Assembly: GCF_030254645.1 (NCBI RefSeq)
Contig: NZ_CP116346.1
Span: forward strand, 4,009,001 to 4,073,000
Direction of reading: 5' to 3'
Source of the DNA: Paucibacter sediminis
GTDB taxonomy: Bacteria > Pseudomonadota > Gammaproteobacteria > Burkholderiales > Burkholderiaceae_C
Length of the DNA stretch: 64,000 nucleotides
Below the pieces are notes generated by a model. The model was given only the letters and a program-made list of their open reading frames with translations. It did no database searches and was not told where the DNA came from. Each line of letters starts with the position of its first letter. Position 1 is the stretch's first letter. A program made the position numbers and the translations under genes. Positions 23,517-35,500 of this stretch are shown piece after piece.

Positions 23517-26500
23517 TCAGATCAGCGGCACGCCCTTGTTCTCGTCGTCCTCCGGTCGCTTGAGCGGCAACAGATGGGCATGCAGCTCGGCGTCGCGGTG
23601 CTGCTGCGCCGTCAGCACGCCACCGCCGGGCAAGACCTCGACGCTCGGCGCCGCCAGCAGGTCATGCAGCTTGACCTCGGCATGCGCGGGCTCGCCGCTG
23701 GCCGTCTTGTCCTTGGCGAACCAGACGTCGGCCATCGCATGGTCGGCACCATCGGCGGTCTTGTAGCCCGATACCAGGCCCAGCAGATTGCCGTTGTCGA
23801 CCGCGGAGCCCTTGCTGGCGTGCAGGTCCAGCTCGACGATGTTGAGCTCGGTGAGCGTCTTCAGCTCGCCGACATCGGTCTTGCCGTCGTGGTTGGCGTC
23901 CACCCAGACACGCAGGTCCTGGTAATGGGCGTCGGCCGCCGTCAGCTTGCCATCGTGGTTGCTGTCCTCCGCCGCCATCGCGGTGAAGCCATCGCCGGCG
24001 CGCTTGCCGTCGGCCAGCAGGGTGCCGGCACCGAACAGCTCGCGGCCGTCGTTGATGACGCCGTCATGGTTGCGGTCCATCACCAGCAGACCGTCGGTCG
24101 CCGCCGCCCAGCCGACCTTGGAGTTGTGGCCGATGCCCAGCAGGTCGAAGTTGACGCCGTTGGCCGCACTGGTGGTGCTGACACCGTCGCCATTCAGGTC
24201 CAGCACGATGGGCGAGACCGCCAGCAGGGCGCCGAGCTGCGCACCGCTCATGACCTGGATGTCCGCACTGGTGAAGGCACCCGCCGCTTCCATGGTCATG
24301 GCCGCGATGTCCCTGGACTCCAGCGCCACCACCTGGGTGGTGCTGAAGCCCAGCACCTGGTCGGAGCTCAGCACGGAGGCCTGCTCGGTGGTCATGGCCA
24401 CGATCTGCGAGGTGGACAGCACGCCGATCTGCGTCGAGGTGATGGCCGCCCACTGATCGGTGTGCAGGGCGCCGATCGCCGCGGTGCTGAGGGCCTTCAG
24501 GTCGGCCGTCTCCAGGTTGGCGATCTGCAGCGTGGTGAAGCCCTGCACCTGGGCGCTGGTCATGACACCGAACTGCGTGGACGAGAAGGCGTTCAGATCG
24601 GTGCTCGACAGGCCGGCCAGCTGGTCGGTGGTCAGCAGGATGACCTGGCCGCCCAGCGCTTGCAGCTGGTTGGCCGTGAGGGCATCGAGCTGGTCGCTGG
24701 TCAGCGAGCGCAGCGAGTTGGAGCTCAGGGCGCGCAGATCGGCGGTTTCCAGATTGCTGATCTGCAGCGTGCTCAGCGCCATTACCTGGTCGGTGCTGAG
24801 GGCGTTGAACTGCGCGGTACCCAGGGCGTTCAGATCGTCCGTGGTGAGGTGCTTGATCTGGTCGGTGCTGAAGGCCGCCACCTGGGCCGAGGTGAACTTG
24901 CTGAACTGATCGCTGGTGAAGGCGTTCAGGTCGGCGGTGTTCAGGCTCAGGATCTGGTCGGTACCCAGGGCCGCGATCTGGCTGGAGCTCAGCGCCTGCA
25001 GCTGGCCGTTGCTCAGCGCATCGAGCTGATCGCTGCTCAGCGCGCGCAGCGTGGCAGTGCCCAGGGCCTTGAGGTCGGCGGTCTCGATCGCCGCGATCTG
25101 GGCGGTCGAGAAGTCGACGATCTGGGCCGAGGTCAGCGCCGCCACTTGGGCCGAGCCGAGTGCGACGATGTCCGCGGTGGCCAGGCCGCCGATCTGGTCG
25201 GAGCCCAGCGCCGCCACCTGGCCGGTGGTGAGCTGGCCGATCTGATCGCTGCTGAGGGCTGCGATCTGGTCGGAGCTGAGCGCGCGCAGCGCTGCGGTCC
25301 CGATGGCACGCAGATCCGCGGACTCCAGCTTGGGCAACTGCACCGAGGTGAAGGCCGCCACCTGCTCGCTGGTCATTGCCGCGAACTGCGCCGTCCCGAG
25401 GGCGTTGAGGTCCTCCGTGGTGAGGTGGCCGATCTGGTCGCTGCTCATCGCGGCCACCTGGGCCGAGGTGAACTTGGCGAACTGATCCGAGGTCAGCGCG
25501 TTCAGATCCCCGGTGTTGAGGCCGCGCACCTGCTCGGTGGTGAGTGCAGCCACCTGGGCCGAGGTGAGCGCCTGCAGCTGGCTGTTGCTCAGGGCATCGA
25601 GCTGGTCGCTGCTCAGCGCACGCAGGGCGGAGGTGCCGAGCGACTTCAGATCGGCGCTTTCAATGGCCGCGATCTGCGCGGTCGAGAAGTCGACGATCTG
25701 GGCCGAGCTCAGCGCCGCGATCTGTGCCGAGCTCAGGGCCACGACGTCGGCCGTGCTCAGGCCCGGCAGGTGCTCGCTGGTGAGCGCGCCGATCTGGCCG
25801 GTGGTGAGCTGGCCGATCTGGTCGCTCGTGAGGTCGGCAATCTGATCCGAGCTCAGGGCGCGCAGGGCCGCGGTGCTGATGGCACGCAGATCGGCGGACT
25901 CCAGCTTGGGCAGCTGTACCGAGGTCAGCGCCGCCACCTGTTCGGTGCTCATCGCCGCGAACTGTGCGGTGCCCAGGGCGTTGAGGTCCTCCGTGGTGAG
26001 GTGCGAGATCTGGTCGCTGCTCATCGCGGCCACCTGGGCCGAGGTCAGCTTGGCGAACTGATCCGAGGTCAGTGCATTCAGATCCCCGGTGTTGAGGCCG
26101 CGTACCTGGTCGGTGGTCAGCGCCGCCACTTGCGTGGAGGTGAGGGCCTGCAGCTGGCCGTTGGTCAGCGCATCCAGTTGGTCACTGCTCAGCGCACGCA
26201 GGGCCGAGGTCGACAAGGCCTTCAGGTCCGCCGTCTCGATGGCCGCGATCTGTGCGGTCGAGAAGTTGGCCATCTGGGCCGAGGTCAGCGAGGCGATCTG
26301 GGCCGAGCTCATCGCGACGATGGCGGCGGTGTTCAGGCCGGCGAACTGATCCGGGTTGGTGTTCAGCGCGGCGACCTGGGCGGTCGTCATGCTGCCGATC
26401 TGGTCGCTCGTGAGGGCAGCGATCTGATCGGTGCCGAGGGCGCGCAGGGCCGCCGTGCTGATGGCACGCAGGTCCGCCGACTCCAGCTTGGGCAGCTGCA

Positions 26501-29500
26501 CCGAGGTGAAGGCCGCCACCTGCTCGGTGGTCATCGCGGCGAACTGGGCGGTGCCCAGGGCGTTGAGGTCCTCCGTGGTGAGGTGCGAGATCTGGTCGCT
26601 GCTCAGCGCCGCCACCTGGGCGGTGGTGAACTTGGCGAACTGATCCGAGGTCAGCGCATTCAGGTCACCGGTGTTGAGGCTGCGCACCTGGTCGGTACCC
26701 AGGGCCACCACCTGGGCGCTGGTCAGCGCCTGCAGCTGGCCATTGGTCAGCGCATCGAGCTGGTCGCTGGTCAGCGCGCGCAGGGCCGAGGTCGACAGCG
26801 ACTTCAGATCGGCGGTCTCGATCGCGGCGATATGCGCGGTCGAGAGGTTGACGATCTGGGCCGAGGTCAGCGAAGCCACCTGGGCCGAGCTCAGGGCGAC
26901 GATGTCGGCCGTGGCGAAGCCCGCCAGCTGGTCGGTGGTCATCGCGTTGATCTGGCCGGTGGTGAGCTGGCCGATCTGGTCGCTGGTCAGTGCCGCGATC
27001 TGGTCGGAGCTGAGCGCCTTGAAGGCCGCCGTCGTGATGGCACGCAGGTCGGCGGACTCCAGCTTGGGCAGCTGCACCGAGGTCAGCGCCGCCACCTGGT
27101 CGGAGTTCAGCGCCGCGAATTGGGCCGTGCCCAGGGCGTTGAGGTCTTCGGTCGTCAGGTGAGCGATCTGGTCGCTGCTCATCGCGGCGACTTGCGCCGA
27201 GGTGAACTTGGCGAACTGGTCGCTGGTGAAGGCGTTCAGGTCACCGGTGTTCAGACCTTGCACTTGGGCGGTGGTCAGTGCGGCGACCTGGCTCGAGGTC
27301 AGCGCTTGCAGCTGGCCGTTGGTCAGGGCGTCGAGCTGGTCACTGCTGAGAGCACGCAGGGCCGAGGTGCTGAGCGACTTCAGATCGGCGGTCTCGATGG
27401 CCGCAATCTGCGCGGTCGAGAGATTGGCCATCTGCGCCGAGGTCAGCGCGGCGATCTGGGCCGAGCTCATCGCCACGATGGCGGCGGTGTTCAGGCCGGC
27501 GAACTGATCCGGGTTGGTGTTCAGCGCCGCGACCTGGGCGGTCGTCATGCTGCCGATCTGGTCGCTCGTGAGGGCAGCGATCTGGTCGGTGCTGAGGGCG
27601 CGCAGGGCCGCCGTGCTGATGGCACGCAGATCCGCCGACTCCAGCTTGGGCAGTTGCACCGAGGTCAGCGAACCGACCTGCTCGGAGTTCAGCGCGGCGA
27701 ACTGGGCGGTGCCCAGGGCGTTGAGGTCCTCCGTGGTGAGGTGGCCGATCTGGTCGCTGCTCATTGCCGCCACCTGGGCGGTGGTGAACTTGGCGAACTG
27801 GTCGCTGGTGAAGGCGTTCAGGTCACCGGTGTTCAGGCCTTGGACCTGTGCCGTGGTGAGCGCGGCGACCTGCGCCGAGGTCAGGGCCTGCAGCTGGCCA
27901 TTCGTGAGGGCATCGAGCTGGTCGCTGGTCAGCGCACGCAGGGCCGAGGTCGACAGCGACTTCAGGTCGGCGGTCTCGATCGCGGCGATATGCGCGGTCG
28001 AGAAGTTGACGATCTGGGCCGAGGTCAGCGAGGCCACCTGGGCCGAGCTCAGGGCGACGATGTCGGCCGTGGCGAAGCCCGCCAGCTGGTCGGTGGTCAT
28101 CGCATTGATCTGGCCGGTGGTGAGCTGGCCGATCTGGTCGCTGGTCAGTGCCGCGATCTGGTCGGAGCTGAGCGCCTTGAAGGCCGCCGTCGTGATGGCA
28201 CGCAGGTCGGCGGACTCCAGCTTGGGCAGCTGCACCGAGGTCAGCGCCGCCACCTGGTCGGAGTTCAGCGCCGCGAATTGGGCCGTGCCCAGGGCGTTGA
28301 GGTCTTCGGTCGTCAGGTGAGCGATCTGGTCGCTGCTCATCGCGGCGACTTGGGCCGAGGTGAACTTGGCGAACTGGTCGCTGGTGAAGGCGTTCAGGTC
28401 ACCGGTGTTCAGACCTTGCACTTGGGCGGTGGTCAGTGCGGCGACCTGGCTCGAGGTCAGCGCTTGCAGCTGGCCGTTGGTCAGGGCGTCGAGCTGGTCA
28501 CTGCTGAGAGCACGCAGGGCCGAGGTGCTGAGCGACTTCAGATCGGCGGTCTCGATGGCCGCAATCTGCGCGGTCGAGAGATTGGCCATCTGCGCCGAGG
28601 TCAGCGCGGCGATCTGGGCCGAGCTCATCGCCACGATGGCGGCGGTGTTCAGGCCGGCGAACTGATCCGGGTTGGTGTTCAGCGCCGCGACCTGGGCGGT
28701 CGTCATGCTGCCGATCTGGTCGCTCGTGAGGGCAGCGATCTGGTCGGTGCTGAGGGCGCGCAGGGCCGCCGTGCTGATGGCACGCAGATCCGCCGACTCC
28801 AGCTTGGGCAGTTGCACCGAGGTCAGCGAACCGACCTGCTCGGAGTTCAGCGCGGCGAACTGGGCGGTGCCCAGGGCGTTGAGGTCCTCCGTGGTGAGGT
28901 GGCCGATCTGGTCGCTGCTCATTGCCGCCACCTGGGCGGTGGTGAACTTGGCGAACTGGTCGCTGGTGAAGGCGTTCAGGTCACCGGTGTTCAGGCCTTG
29001 GACCTGTGCCGTGGTGAGCGCGGCGACCTGCGCCGAGGTCAGGGCCTGCAGCTGGCCATTCGTGAGGGCATCGAGCTGGTCGCTGGTCAGCGCACGCAGG
29101 GCCGAGGTCGACAGCGACTTCAGGTCGGCGGTCTCGATCGCGGCGATATGCGCGGTCGAGAAGTTGACGATCTGGGCCGAGGTCAGCGAGGCCACCTGGG
29201 CCGAGCTCAGGGCGACGATGTCGGCCGTGGCGAAGCCCGCCAGCTGGTCGGTGGTCATCGCATTGATCTGGCCGGTGGTGAGCTGGCCGATCTGGTCGCT
29301 GGTCAGTGCCGCGATCTGGTCGGAGCTGAGCGCCTTGAAGGCCGCCGTCGTGATGGCACGCAGGTCGGCGGACTCCAGCTTGGGCAGCTGCACCGAGGTC
29401 AGCGCCGCCACCTGGTCGGAGTTCAGCGCCGCGAATTGGGCCGTGCCCAGGGCGTTGAGGTCTTCGGTCGTCAGGTGAGCGATCTGGTCGCTGCTCATCG

Positions 29501-32500
29501 CGGCGACTTGGGCCGAGGTGAACTTGGCGAACTGGTCGCTGGTGAAGGCGTTCAGGTCACCGGTGTTCAGACCTTGCACTTGGGCGGTGGTCAGTGCGGC
29601 GACCTGGCTCGAGGTCAGCGCTTGCAGCTGGCCGTTGGTCAGGGCGTCGAGCTGGTCACTGCTCAGCGCACGCAGGGCCGAGGTCGACAGCGACTTCAGA
29701 TCGGCGGTCTCGATCGCGGCGATCTGCGCGGTCGAGAGATTGGCCATCTGTGCCGAGGTCAGCGCGGCGATCTGGGCCGAGCTCATCGCGACGATGGCAG
29801 CGGTGTTCAGGCCGGCGAACTGATCCGGGTTGGTGTTCAGCGCCGCGACCTGGGCGGTCGTCATCGAACCGATCTGGTCGCTCGTGAGGGCGGCGATCTG
29901 GTCGGTGCTGAGGGCGCGCAGGGCTGCCGTGCTGATGGCACGCAGGTCCGCCGACTCCAGCTTGGGCAGCTGCACCGAGGTCAGCGATCCGACCTGCTCG
30001 GAGTTCAGCGCGGCGAACTGGGCCGTGCCGAAGGCATTCAGGTCTTCGGTGGTCAGGTGCGAGATCTGGTCGCTGGTCATCGCGGCGACTTGCGCCGAGG
30101 TGAACTTGGCGAACTGGTCGCTGGTGAAGGCGTTCAGGTCACCGGTGTTCAGGCCTTGGACCTGTGCCGTGGTGAGCGCGGCGACCTGCGCCGAGGTCAG
30201 GGCCTGCAGCTGGCCATTCGTGAGGGCATCGAGCTGGTCGCTGGTCAGCGCACGCAGGGCCGAGGTCGACAGCGACTTCAGGTCGGCGGTCTCGATCGCG
30301 GCGATATGCGCGGTCGAGAAGTTGACGATCTGGGCCGAGGTCAGCGAGGCCACCTGGGCCGAGCTCAGGGCGACGATGTCGGCCGTGGCGAAGCCCGCCA
30401 GCTGGTCGGTGGTCATCGCATTGATCTGGCCGGTGGTGAGCTGGCCGATCTGGTCGCTGGTCAGTGCCGCGATCTGGTCGGAGCTGAGCGCCTTGAAGGC
30501 CGCCGTCGTGATGGCACGCAGGTCGGCGGACTCCAGCTTGGGCAGCTGCACCGAGGTCAGCGAGGCGATCTGGTCGGAATTCAGCGCGGCGAACTGGGCC
30601 GTGCCGAAGGCGTTCAGGTCCTCGGTGCTCAGGTGCGAGATCTGGTCGCTGCTCATCGCGGCGACCTGGGCCGAGGTGAACTTGGCGAACTGGTCGCTGG
30701 TGAAGGCGTTCAGGTCGCCGGTGTTGAGGCCTTGTACCTGGGCGGTCGTCAGCGCGGCGACTTGGGCCGAGGTCAGGGCCTGCAGTTGGCCGTTGGTCAG
30801 GGCATCCAGCTGGTCACTGCTCAGCGCACGGAGGGCCGAGGTCGACAGCGACTTCAGATCGGCGGTTTCGATCGCGGCGATCTGCGCGGTCGAGAGGTTG
30901 CCCACCTGGGCCGAGGTCAGCGCGGCGATCTGGGCCGAGCTCAGGGCCACCACGTCGGCCGTGGACAGGCCGCCGAACTGGTCGGGGTTGGTGGTCAGTG
31001 CCGCCACCTGGGCCGTGGTCATGGCCCCGATCTGGTCGCTGGTCAGCGCGTCGATCTGTTCGGTGCTGAGGGCGCGCAGCGCCGCGGTGCTGATGGCACG
31101 CAGGTCGGCGGACTCCAGCTTGGGCAGTTGCACCGTGGTCAGCGCCGCCACCTGGTCGGAATTCAGCGCGGCGAACTGGGCCGTGCCGAAGGCGTTCAGG
31201 TCCTCGGTGGTGAGGTGGGCGATCTGGTCGCTGGTCATCGCGGCCACCTGGGCCGAGGTGAACTTGGCGAACTGGTCGCTGGTGAAGGCGTTCAGGTCAC
31301 CGGTGTTCAGGCCTTGCACCTGGGCGGTGGTGAGCGCGGCCACCTGGGCCGAGGTCAGGGCCTGCAGCTGGCCGTTGGTCAGCGCATCGAGCTGGTCACT
31401 GGTGAGGGCACGCAGGGCCGAGGTGCTCAGCGCCTTCAGGTCGGCGGTCTCGATCGCCGCGATATGCGCGGTCGAGAGGTTGACGATCTGGGCGGCCGTC
31501 AGCGAGGCCACCTGGGCCGAGCTCAGGGCCACGATGTCGGCGGACGACAGGCCGGGCAGCTGGTCGGTGCTCAGCGCATTGATCTGGCCGGTGGTGAGCT
31601 GGCCGATCTGGTCGCTGGTGAGGTCGGAAATCTGGTCGGAGCTGAGCGCCTTGAAGGCGGCCGTGCTGATGGCACGCAGGTCGGCCGACTCCAGCTTGGG
31701 CAGTTGCACCGAGGTCAGTGCCGCCACCTGGTTGGAGTTCAGTGCGGCGAACTGGGCCGTACCGAAGGCATTCAGGTCATCGGTGGTCAGGTGGGCGATC
31801 TGGTCACTGCTCATCGCGGCGACTTGGGCCGAGGTGAACTTGGCGAACTGGTCGCTGGTGAAGGCGTTCAGGTCACCGGTGTTCAGACCTTGCACCTGGG
31901 CCGTGGTGAGCGCGGCGACTTGGGCCGAGGTCAGGGCCTGCAGCTGGCCGTTGGTCAGCGCGTCGAGCTGGTCGCTCGTCAGCGCACGCAGGGCCGAGGT
32001 CGACAGCGACTTCAGATCGGCGGTTTCGATCGCGGCGATCTGCGCGGTCGAGAGGTTGCCCACCTGGGCCGAGGTCAGCGCGGCAATCTGGGCCGAGCTC
32101 AGGGCCACCACGTCGGCCGTGGACAGGCCACCGAACTGGTCGGGGTTGATGTTCAGCGCCGCCACCTGGGCGGTGGTCAGCTGGGCGATCTGGTCGCTGG
32201 TGAGGTCGGCCACCTGATCCGAGCTCAGCGCGCGCAGGGCGGCCGTGCTGATGGCGCGCAGGTCGGCGGACTCCAGCTTGGGCAGTTGCACCGAGGTCAG
32301 CGCCGCCACCTGGTCGGAGTTCAGCGCCGCGAATTGGGCGGTGCCCAGGGCGTTGAGGTCTTCGGTGGTCAGGTGAGCGATCTGGTCGCTGCTCATCGCG
32401 GCGACTTGGGCCGAGGTGAACTTGGCGAACTGGTCGCTGGTGAAGGCGTTCAGGTCACCGGTGTTGAGGCCTTGCACCTGGGCCGTGGTGAGCGCGGCGA

Positions 32501-35500
32501 CTTGCGCCGAGGTCAGGGCCTGCAGCTGGCCGTTGGTCAGCGCATCCAGCTGGTCGCTCGTCAGGGCGCGCAGCGCGGCGGTGCCGAGCGACTTCAGGTC
32601 GGCGGTTTCGATCGCGGCGATCTGGGCGGTCGAGAAGTTGACGATCTGGGCGGCCGTCAGCGAGGCCACCTGGGCCGAACTCAGGGCCACCACGTCGGCG
32701 GTGGAGAGACCCGGCAGTTGGTCGGTCGTCAGCGCGTTGATCTGCCCCGAGGTCAGCTGACCGATCTGGTCGCTGGTGAGGTCGGCGATCTGGTCGGAGC
32801 TCAGCGCCTTGAAGGCCGCTGTCGTGATGGCACGCAGGTCGGCCGACTCCAGCTTGGGCAGTTGCACCGAGGTCAGCGCCGCCACCTGGTCGGAGTTCAG
32901 CGCCGCGAACTGGGCGGTGCCCAGGGCGTTGAGGTCTTCGGTCGTGAGGTGCGAGATCTGGTCGCTGCTCATCGCGGCGACTTGCGCCGAGGTGAACTTG
33001 GCGAACTGGTCGCTGGTGAAGGCGTTCAGGTCACCGGTGTTGAGGCCTTGGACCTGGGCGGTCGTCAGCGCGGCGACTTGCGCCGAGGTCAGGGCCTGCA
33101 ACTGGCCATTGGTGAGCGCATCCAGCTGGTCGCTCGTCAGGGCGCGCAGCGCGGCGGTGCCCAGCGACTTCAGGTCGGCGGTTTCGATCGCAGCGATCTG
33201 GGCCGTCGAGAAGTTGACGATCTGGGCGGCCGTCAGCGAGGCCACCTGGGCCGAGCTCAGGGCCACCACGTCGGCGGTGGAGAGACCCGGCAGCTGGTCG
33301 GTCGTCAGGGCATTGATCTGGCCCGAGGTCAACTGACCGATCTGGTCGCTCGTCAGGTCGGCGATCTGGTCGGAGCTCAGCGCCTTGAAGGCCGCTGTCG
33401 TGATGGCACGCAGGTCGGCCGACTCCAGCTTGGGCAGTTGCACCGAGGTCAGCGAGGCGACCTGGTCGGAGTTCAGCGCAGCAAACTGGGCTGTACCGAA
33501 GGCATTCAGATCCTCGGTGCTCAGGTGGCCGATCTGGTCGCTGGTCATCGCGGCGACCTGCGCCGAGGTGAACTTGGCGAACTGGTCGCTGGTGAAGGCG
33601 TTCAGGTCACCGGTGTTCAGGCCTTGCACCTGGGCGGTGGTGAGCGCTGCGACCTGACCCGAGGTCAGGGCCTGCAGCTGGCCATTGGTCAGCGCATCGA
33701 GCTGATCGCTGGAGAGCGCACGCAGCGCCGAAGTGCTGAGCGACTTGATATCGGCGGTCTCGATCGCGGCGATCTGCGCGGTCGAGAGGTTGGCCATCTG
33801 GGCCGCGGTCAGCGAGGCGATCTGGCTGGAACTCAGCGCGACCACGTCGGCCGTGGACAGGCCGCCGAACTGGTCGGGGTTGATGTTCAGTGCGGCCACC
33901 TGGGCGGTGGTCAGCTGGGCGATCTGGTCGCTGGTGAGGTCGGCAATCTGGTCCGAGCTCAGCGCGCGCAGCGCGGCCGTGCTGATGGCGCGCAGGTCGG
34001 CGGACTCCAGCTTGGGCAGCTGCACCGAGGTCAGCGCCGCCACCTGGTCGGAATTCAGCGCCGCGAATTGGGCGGTACCGAAGGCGTTCAGATCCTCGGT
34101 CGTCAGATGCGCGATCTGGTCGCTGCTCATCGCGGCGACCTGGGCCGAGGTGAACTTGGCGAACTGGTCGCTGGTGAAGGCGTTCAGGTCACCGGTGTTG
34201 AGGCCTTGGACTTGTGCCGTCGTCAGGGCCGCCACCTGGGCGCTGGTCAGGGCCTGCAGCTGGCCATTGGTCAAGGCGTCGAGCTGGTCGCTCGTCAGCG
34301 CGCGCAGGGCCGAGGTCGACAGCGACTTCAGGTCGGCGGTCTCGATCGCGGCGATGTGCGCGGTCGAGAGGTTGACGATTTGTGCGGCGCTCAGCGAGGC
34401 CACCTGGGCCGAGCTCAGGGCCACGATGTCGGCCGTGCTCAGGCCGGGCAACTGGTCGGTGCTCAGCGCGTTGATCTGGCCCGAGGTCAGCTGACCGATC
34501 TGGTCGCTGGTCAGGTCCGCGATCTGGTCGGAACTCAGGCCCTTGAAGGCCGCCGTGCTGATGGCACGCAGGTCGGCCGACTCCAGCTTGGGCAGTTGCA
34601 CCGAGGTCAGCGAGGCGACCTGGTCGGAGTTCAGTGCGGCGAACTGGGCGGTGCCCAGCGCGTTCAGGTCTTCGGTCGTGAGGTGCGAGATCTGATCGCT
34701 GCTCATCGCGGCGACTTGGGCCGAGGTGAACTTGGCGAACTGGTCGCTGGTGAAGGCGTTCAGGTCGCCGGTGTTGAGGCCTTGCACCTGGGCGGTGGTC
34801 AAGGCGGCCACCTGGCCCGAGGTCAGAGCTTGCAGTTGGCCGTTCGTGAGCGCATCGAGCTGGTCGCTGGTCAGCGCGCGCAGCGCGGCGGTGCTCAGGG
34901 CCTTCAGGTCGGCGGTCTCGATGGCCGCGATATGGGCGGTGGACAGGCTCACCACCTGGGCGGCGCTGAGGGCGGCCACCTGGGCGGAGCTGAGGGCCAC
35001 GATGTCGGCCGTGGCCAGGCCAGGCATCTGATCGCTGGTCAGTGCGCTGATTTGGCCGGTCGTGAGCGAGCCGATCTGGTCGCTGCTCAGGTCGGCAATC
35101 TGGTCGGAGCTGAGGGCCCTGAAAGCGGCCGTGCTGATGGCACGCAGATCGGCCGATTCAAGCTTGGGCAGTTGCACCGAGGTCAGCGAGGCGACCTGGT
35201 CGGAATTCAGTGCGGCGAACTGGGCCGTGCCCAGCGCGTTCAGGTCTTCGGTGGTGAGGTGCGATATCTGATCGCTGCTCATCGCGGCGACTTGCGCCGA
35301 GGTGAACTTGGCGAACTGGTCGCTGGTGAGGGCGTTCAGGTCACCGGTGTTGAGGCCTTGCACCTGGGCGGTGGTGAGCGCGGCCACCTGGGCCGAGGTC
35401 AGGGCCTGCAGCTGGCCGTTGGTCAGCGCGTCGAGCTGGTCGCTCGTCAGCGCACGCAGGGCCGAGGTGCTCAGCGCCTTCAGGTCGGCGGTCTCGATCG

